64,000 nt of DNA, from NCBI GenBank assembly GCA_003116975.1, contig BGKB01000092.1, forward strand, positions 62,001 to 126,000, read 5' to 3'. A program made the position numbers and the translations under genes. This DNA is from Aurantiochytrium sp. KH105 (lineage: Eukaryota > Sar > Bigyra > Thraustochytrida > Thraustochytriidae). A model generated the notes under the pieces. That model was not told the DNA's origin, searched no databases, and saw only the letters and a program-made list of their open reading frames with translations. Shown piece after piece: positions 59,417 to 64,000 of the stretch. Every line of letters begins with the position of its first letter. The stretch's first letter is position 1.

Positions 59417-62400
59417 TCATTCAAGGCGCCTCTTCTTGAATACTTTGCTATCATAGGCTTTGTCGTGCATCGTCTTTAAAGCTTTCGGATAGTGATGCCG
59501 TGCCGAGATACTGTCCAAGCCGAGCAATACGGATGTACCGGCTCGCAAATGCACCTTATCAAGGTGCTCGCGCGAGTCCTCAAACACGGGACCATCATTC
59601 TCCAGGTCCATTAGGCCAATGTTGTTCTCCTCGCCATCATTGTTGCTGTTGCTCCTGCTGCTGTTACTTCTGCTGCTGCTGCTGCTCCTGCTGTTGTTGT
59701 TGTTGTCGCCGTTATCGTCGTCTGGGGCCAGCAGGACTACTTCATCTTCGGGCACGTTTTGCGCGTCCGCACGGGCTCCTAGCTCGCGACAGTTGTAAAT
59801 GAGATCTTGCAAGTCGGCCCGAACCTCGGTTAGTGCCCGGCAACGCCGAACACGATCTCCCATACTCTTGAGCATGATGTCTCCGTTGACCTGGAGATGG
59901 CCACCCGCGAGCAAGTCTGAGGCAGGCGTCCCGTCGGACTGCATGGCGGTACGCATGTCGAAGTATGGGTCCGAAAGTTGCAATGATTTTTTCTTGCCTC
60001 TGCAAATGAGCATGGTGTTTAGAATGAACGGCTTCTCACGCGAAAGAGGGAAATTCGTAATGGCGTTTTGGGTGCTCCTCAGATACTTGTGGCTAAAGCC
60101 CTTATCCACAACCTTCTTAAAAATGTCCAGCAAGGTATTTTTGGGCTTATAGTCTCCCGATTCGAACTTGAAGTTTTCATCCACAAAGGCCTTGCTGAAC
60201 GTGACCGAGCCGTTCTGGGTATTCCACTTGACTGCTGGGGCGTTGTCAAGGTCTTTGACCGTGCTCAAGAGCGTGTCCCAGGCAACCATGATGTTTTCGC
60301 GGCTTAAGACCTCAGCCACCGTTCGGCGACTGCGCTGGGCATCCGTTCGGCGACTGCGCTGGGCATCCTCCACGCAGTCGTAAATCTCCTTGGAGGTGAT
60401 GAAAGTCCGCTGCGACTCGTAGGACTTGCCATCACTGCTCACCTTCAGTTTACGCGAAACTGTTTCCCTCCCGAAGGCAAAAAGCAGGAGCTCCGTCACG
60501 TGTATCGTGCTATAGCGGATCAGCTGCTTAAAAAAGACCGATAGGGAGTACACCGCGATTTCCTGGGTGCAGATCATATAGCGCATGATCCCACGGCCTC
60601 CGTCTGGCGGAAAAAGCAAGTTCTTAAACGTGAAGTCCAGATCACGCCCCGGCGACTCATCGTCGTTGGCGTAGCGCTCACAGGCGTGCATCAGGGTGAG
60701 TGTGCGCGCGTAGGTCACCACAAAGTCGTAGTCGCGTTGGTTGTACTGAATTCCGGGATACAATTCTTCCTTGATATAGTCCATCGACTTCTCCACGCCA
60801 AGCTTGACAATACTTAGATCGGGTTCCTCGATAGTACCTGTGGCGATGAGTCGCTCCACCATGTGAACCATGCACAGTCGACGTCGAATACGATTCTCAA
60901 ACCGGGTCTGCTGCTCTTTTTGAGAACTGCGCCGCTTCACGTCGAAGGTGATGGATCCCCTCTTTTTGTCGACCACAGTTTGATTCTTGCGCTCGTACTC
61001 GTTCACTGGAACGCATATAAAGCGCGTGTGCATTGAATGCGACATACCATTCTCACACTCGTTAGAGGCCGCGATGACCACGCCACTACGCTCACTCTTG
61101 TAGTTTCTCTGCATGCGCCTGCCATCGATGCTCTGCGTCTCCACCGTGCCGCTTGTAAGTGCATCCTTGAGGATTGCGTGGCCCGTCTCGGCACCTATCT
61201 GCCTGCCATCGTTGAAGTTGGCTTCATGATAGAGCGAAATGTGGTCGTTGCAATCTTCTCCAGTGGTAAGCGCCTTCACTGTGCGATTGGTAATCTTGGT
61301 GGCGACCTCCTTCATCAGCAACTTTTCCACTATGTTCAAAATGAAGCTCTTTCCGGTTGAGCCCTTTCCCAGGAGCAGTAGGTTTAAGTGCAGCTCACCG
61401 AGTTGATACTGGTGTGCGTTAAATGCGCACACTAGCGCCATGTGCACAATCGAATGCGTCGTGGATACGCCCATTGCGAACTCGAGGTCCAAAAAATCAT
61501 CCGCGATCATGTTGCCGAAGCTGGTCAACCAGCAGTCCACCGCCGTTCGCTCCGATGACTCTGCACTCCATGTCTTCAGCTCCTTCACATAAGCTGCGAT
61601 CCGCTGACTGGGCTTGCTGATGGCCGCTGCTTCAGAGAAGATACGCTGGTGCAGGCGCGTTGCAACGCGTTGAAGTTGTTCGAGCTTGGTCGCACGCAAT
61701 TTCAAGTCTGCAATCGCGAAAACCCTTTTTTTGCGTTTTGTAAGCAGTTCCTTAATGTCCGCGAGATCATTGTACTTCTTGTTTGCCTGTGCACGATTCT
61801 GCAGCAACGTAGACGCCGCTGTGGAGCTAGGATCACGCATGGCGCTCAAAAACCCATCCACTTGGGGCAGTTCTTGTGCACTTAACTCTTTAAAGTGCTG
61901 CATGCGCGGTAGCACTGCGTACAACAGTACCATGCGCGAAGCGAGTCGGACGCTGATCTCGTAGCTCAGCTTGGGAATACCAAAAACCTTCTCCTTCTGA
62001 AGCTGGGTTATCTCTGCACCTGGCGCGCTGCACTCCGCCACCTCTTCGGCCATTTGCAAGCTGAAGAGCTTGTCCACGGATAGCTGCGAGCCAGACGCGG
62101 GCTGCTCGTCCGTGTCATCGCCGATCGTCGTCCCCAGATAGGCTCTCGCAAAGGACTTGTACATAGACCACGACTTGATCTCGTTAGCGCCACACCACAA
62201 TATGGTTCCTTCGTTTGGCGGCTTCTTGGAAGGGCCCTTTCGCTTCTTGATAGCCTTGAAATGCTTTTCGAAAGCATGTGTCAGGTCGTACTGATCCCCG
62301 AACACGACCAGCGCGAAGCGAACGCCAATGCACTCGAGAAGTTGCACGTCGTGCACATGTCCAAGGCCGTTGATCTCGCCAACGACATCTTTATCCACCA

Positions 62401-62779
62401 AGTACTCCATGAAGAGCCGCATACCTTCTCCGGCCTTCGGGTTCGCCATCCCGCAGTCACTCGTTCCGCGAGTATACATCTTCTCCTCGATCATGCGCAG
62501 TAAGGTTGCAAATATGACGAAGATGTTGTAAGTCTTTGGATTCTCCATCCTTTTCTTCTCTTGCATCTCCGCCAGTCCCACCAGCGAAGTCGGGTTGGGC
62601 GAAAGGCAGTCGATCGGAATCGTAAAGTAGTAGACGCGACGATTGTCGCGCCAGGGTTCTTCCGACCCGGGCTCTTCCGATTCGGGCGCATCGCGGTACA
62701 CCTTTTCGTTCAGGCGCTCGGGCAGCTTCGTCACATCGCGGGTGGTCGAGTTGATGGGGAGAGAGTACGCGAAAGTCAT
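59417..62779 (-). CDS. SF3-like helicase/ATPase, possible replication protein of a mobile or virus-derived element
   Basis: The 1,120-residue product has a P-loop GKGSTGKS (residues 471 to 478) inside LLLLGKGSTGKSFILNIVEK. A Walker-B-like SLYHEANF follows with Glu519, then ALTSGTVETQSID, and a motif-C-like segment VVIAASNE with Asn573, followed by an Arg-containing MHTRFICVPV. This order and spacing fit SF3 helicases of viruses, plasmids and transposons, including D5-like and parvovirus-type replication proteins. Residues 1 to 400 and 700 to 950 are globular without a named domain, so a primase or nuclease part is not shown. The C-terminus has an Asn/Ser/Arg-rich linker (triplet DNA). The ATG at 62779 is the first in frame. 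No capsid, polymerase or integrase gene lies nearby, and terminal repeats were not found by eye. Confidence 0.65.
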   Translation of the reverse strand: MTFAYSLPINSTTRDVTKLPERLNEKVYRDAPESEEPGSEEPWRDNRRVYYFTIPIDCLSPNPTSLVGLAEMQEKKRMENPKTYNIFVIFATLLRMIEEKMYTRGTSDCGMANPKAGEGMRLFMEYLVDKDVVGEINGLGHVHDVQLLECIGVRFALVVFGDQYDLTHAFEKHFKAIKKRKGPSKKPPNEGTILWCGANEIKSWSMYKSFARAYLGTTIGDDTDEQPASGSQLSVDKLFSLQMAEEVAECSAPGAEITQLQKEKVFGIPKLSYEISVRLASRMVLLYAVLPRMQHFKELSAQELPQVDGFLSAMRDPSSTAASTLLQNRAQANKKYNDLADIKELLTKRKKRVFAIADLKLRATKLEQLQRVATRLHQRIFSEAAAISKPSQRIAAYVKELKTWSAESSERTAVDCWLTSFGNMIADDFLDLEFAMGVSTTHSIVHMALVCAFNAHQYQLGELHLNLLLLGKGSTGKSFILNIVEKLLMKEVATKITNRTVKALTTGEDCNDHISLYHEANFNDGRQIGAETGHAILKDALTSGTVETQSIDGRRMQRNYKSERSGVVIAASNECENGMSHSMHTRFICVPVNEYERKNQTVVDKKRGSITFDVKRRSSQKEQQTRFENRIRRRLCMVHMVERLIATGTIEEPDLSIVKLGVEKSMDYIKEELYPGIQYNQRDYDFVVTYARTLTLMHACERYANDDESPGRDLDFTFKNLLFPPDGGRGIMRYMICTQEIAVYSLSVFFKQLIRYSTIHVTELLLFAFGRETVSRKLKVSSDGKSYESQRTFITSKEIYDCVEDAQRSRRTDAQRSRRTVAEVLSRENIMVAWDTLLSTVKDLDNAPAVKWNTQNGSVTFSKAFVDENFKFESGDYKPKNTLLDIFKKVVDKGFSHKYLRSTQNAITNFPLSREKPFILNTMLICRGKKKSLQLSDPYFDMRTAMQSDGTPASDLLAGGHLQVNGDIMLKSMGDRVRRCRALTEVRADLQDLIYNCRELGARADAQNVPEDEVVLLAPDDDNGDNNNNSRSSSSSRSNSSRSNSNNDGEENNIGLMDLENDGPVFEDSREHLDKVHLRAGTSVLLGLDSISARHHYPKALKTMHDKAYDSKVFKKRRLE
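59640..59720 (-). repeat. CAG/CTG-type triplet tract in coding sequence
   Basis: Plus-strand GTT, GCT and CTG triplets encode the Asn/Ser/Arg linker near the C-terminus of the helicase-like protein. The tract is imperfect and in frame. Confidence 0.8.
60320..60367 (-). repeat. 24-bp tandem duplication inside the helicase-like gene
   Basis: The two 24-bp copies (plus strand: CGTTCGGCGACTGCGC and eight more bases) are identical and adjacent. They duplicate the eight-residue segment DAQRSRRT without changing the frame. Confidence 0.9.
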
Positions 62780-64000
62780 GGCGGCAGGCTTTCAATTCGC
62801 GCAGAGTCAGATCTCGCGCCTGGTCCTTGGCTCGTAAGAACTCTCGCTCGTCGAAAAGACAAGGATGATGGCTTGTGTCCTCGAGGGGTTCTTGTTACTG
62901 CACGAGCTCCAGCTGTTTCGGGTCTGCTGACGAAGGAGCATAAAAATGATGTTTCGTTGAAGAAAGTAGGCCCTAAAGCTGCCTCCGATAAACGTCATTG
63001 ATGCGACCGACGACGTCACGCTCGCGCCAATGAACAGCCTGCTCCGACCGTACGGACACCGACCACTGTCGTGTGTTGAGGTCAGAGTGCCTGAGAGGCG
63101 GCAAGTTGGAGGTCATGCTCTTTTCTCCTCTAGTGCCGAACCTCCAAGTTGTCTCGTGCCCCTCCTATATCCTCTGCACAATGAAAAAAAGTATAAGACT
63201 AGGCCCATGTGTAGAGGTAGTCCATCGCTGGCAGACCCGAGAATTCCGAAGTCTCTCGTGCTTGAAACGCACGTTCACATTGTCGTCTTCATTTCAAACT
63301 CCTAGTCTTGGGCCCCAGCCTCCGCCAAGGCCGAAGATCGGGTTGCTGTGGCGCCGAGGAACAGCTGCCTTTCTTTACCACGTCTCTCTCCCTTTCCCGC
63401 TGACCGTGAGTCACGCGCACTCTCTCTCCGAGTCATTCTCACCCTGAGATAAGATCCTGACGAGATCCTGGTGAGAGCGCAGAGCCTGCATCTTCCATCT
63501 TTGGAATTGGGGACACAAGGTATCTTTCTCCTCTGAGTCAAGCCTCGTGCGGAATGGTCGAGACCGACGCGGCGGACACTAGTGGCCTGCTCCCAGCGCG
63601 GACACTTTATCGAAGATCGATAGCGCGTCATCGCGGACGCGCCACGAAGACGCGCCTCTCACATAGTAAGCGTGCTGAAATGATCTTGTGCCTTTCTTCT
63701 GTCGTTGTCTTGAGTTTCGAGCGACGCGCCCAGGCAAAAAATCTGTCGAAACGTCGTCACATTTGCGATCCTATGCGTTGGGCCGGCCATCAAAAGGAGT
63801 TCATTTCGTCAAAAGTGCGCTCTACCTGCTGCATTCAATTCTGGCTACTTTGGAGTGCTTGTCTCGATCAGCAAAGAGGGGGCCGGATCACGTTGTGGAG
63901 AGCAAGCAAGCCTCGATCGGCTCTCATGTTGATTCAATCAACGAGCAGAGATCATGATTTAGAATGAGATGAGTCAAAGGAAACTTGTTCTCATTTGCGC
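62780..64000. other. Region upstream of the helicase-like gene to the window edge
   Basis: The promoter and leader of the helicase-like gene must lie at the left side. The remaining DNA has ordinary composition with several short open frames on both strands, none of which is recognisable. No tRNA or repeat stands out. Confidence 0.5.

Overview
This is eukaryotic nuclear DNA. The window carries cytosolic ribosomal protein eS17, the Golgi protein UNC50, the HOPS subunit VPS41 and an ADAM-type metalloprotease, all as long uninterrupted reading frames with no intron that I could demonstrate. The high GC content, long stop-poor GC-rich intergenic tracts, near absence of introns, serine/alanine/aspartate-rich proteins and many ankyrin/LRR proteins suggest a heterotrophic stramenopile protist such as a thraustochytrid (Labyrinthulomycetes). 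That assignment is an inference from style and was not tested by similarity search.

Layout. 0-8 kb: eS17 (+), a TPR-domain protein (+), a charged low-complexity protein (+) and a zinc-motif/F-box-like/LRR protein (-). 8-10.9 kb: GC-rich repetitive DNA without a convincing gene. 10.9-15.6 kb: a two-repeat gene relic, then a secreted cysteine-rich gene (-) split by a 2.86-kb LTR element with two 257-bp LTRs that look identical and a 6-bp target duplication. 16.7-19.6 kb: an ankyrin-like protein (-). 19.6-24.8 kb: mostly non-coding GC-rich DNA. 24.8-38 kb: a small protein (+), UNC50 (+), a free-standing class-II anticodon-binding-domain protein (-), an ankyrin protein with a 12-monomer N-terminal repeat array (-) and VPS41 (+). 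38-44.8 kb: a giant polytopic membrane protein with a coiled coil and an acidic tail of about 1,200 residues (-), tail to tail with VPS41. 46.2-49.7 kb: an ADAM-like metalloprotease with an Asn/Gly repeat insert (+). 49.7-53.3 kb: lower-GC, gene-poor DNA with an AT-rich island and a 15-bp minisatellite. 53.3-57.7 kb: a membrane-LRR protein (-). 57.8-58.6 kb: a G-tract satellite. 59.4-62.8 kb: a protein with an SF3-like helicase core (-), possibly the replication protein of a mobile or virus-derived element.

No operon-like organisation is expected. Functional links are loose: UNC50 and VPS41 belong to Golgi and endolysosomal trafficking, and the ADAM-like and cysteine-rich proteins look secretory. 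The most informative structures are the LTR insertion whose removal restores the host frame, the 84-residue higher-order repeat, the orphan anticodon-binding-domain protein and the SF3-like helicase gene beside a G-rich satellite.
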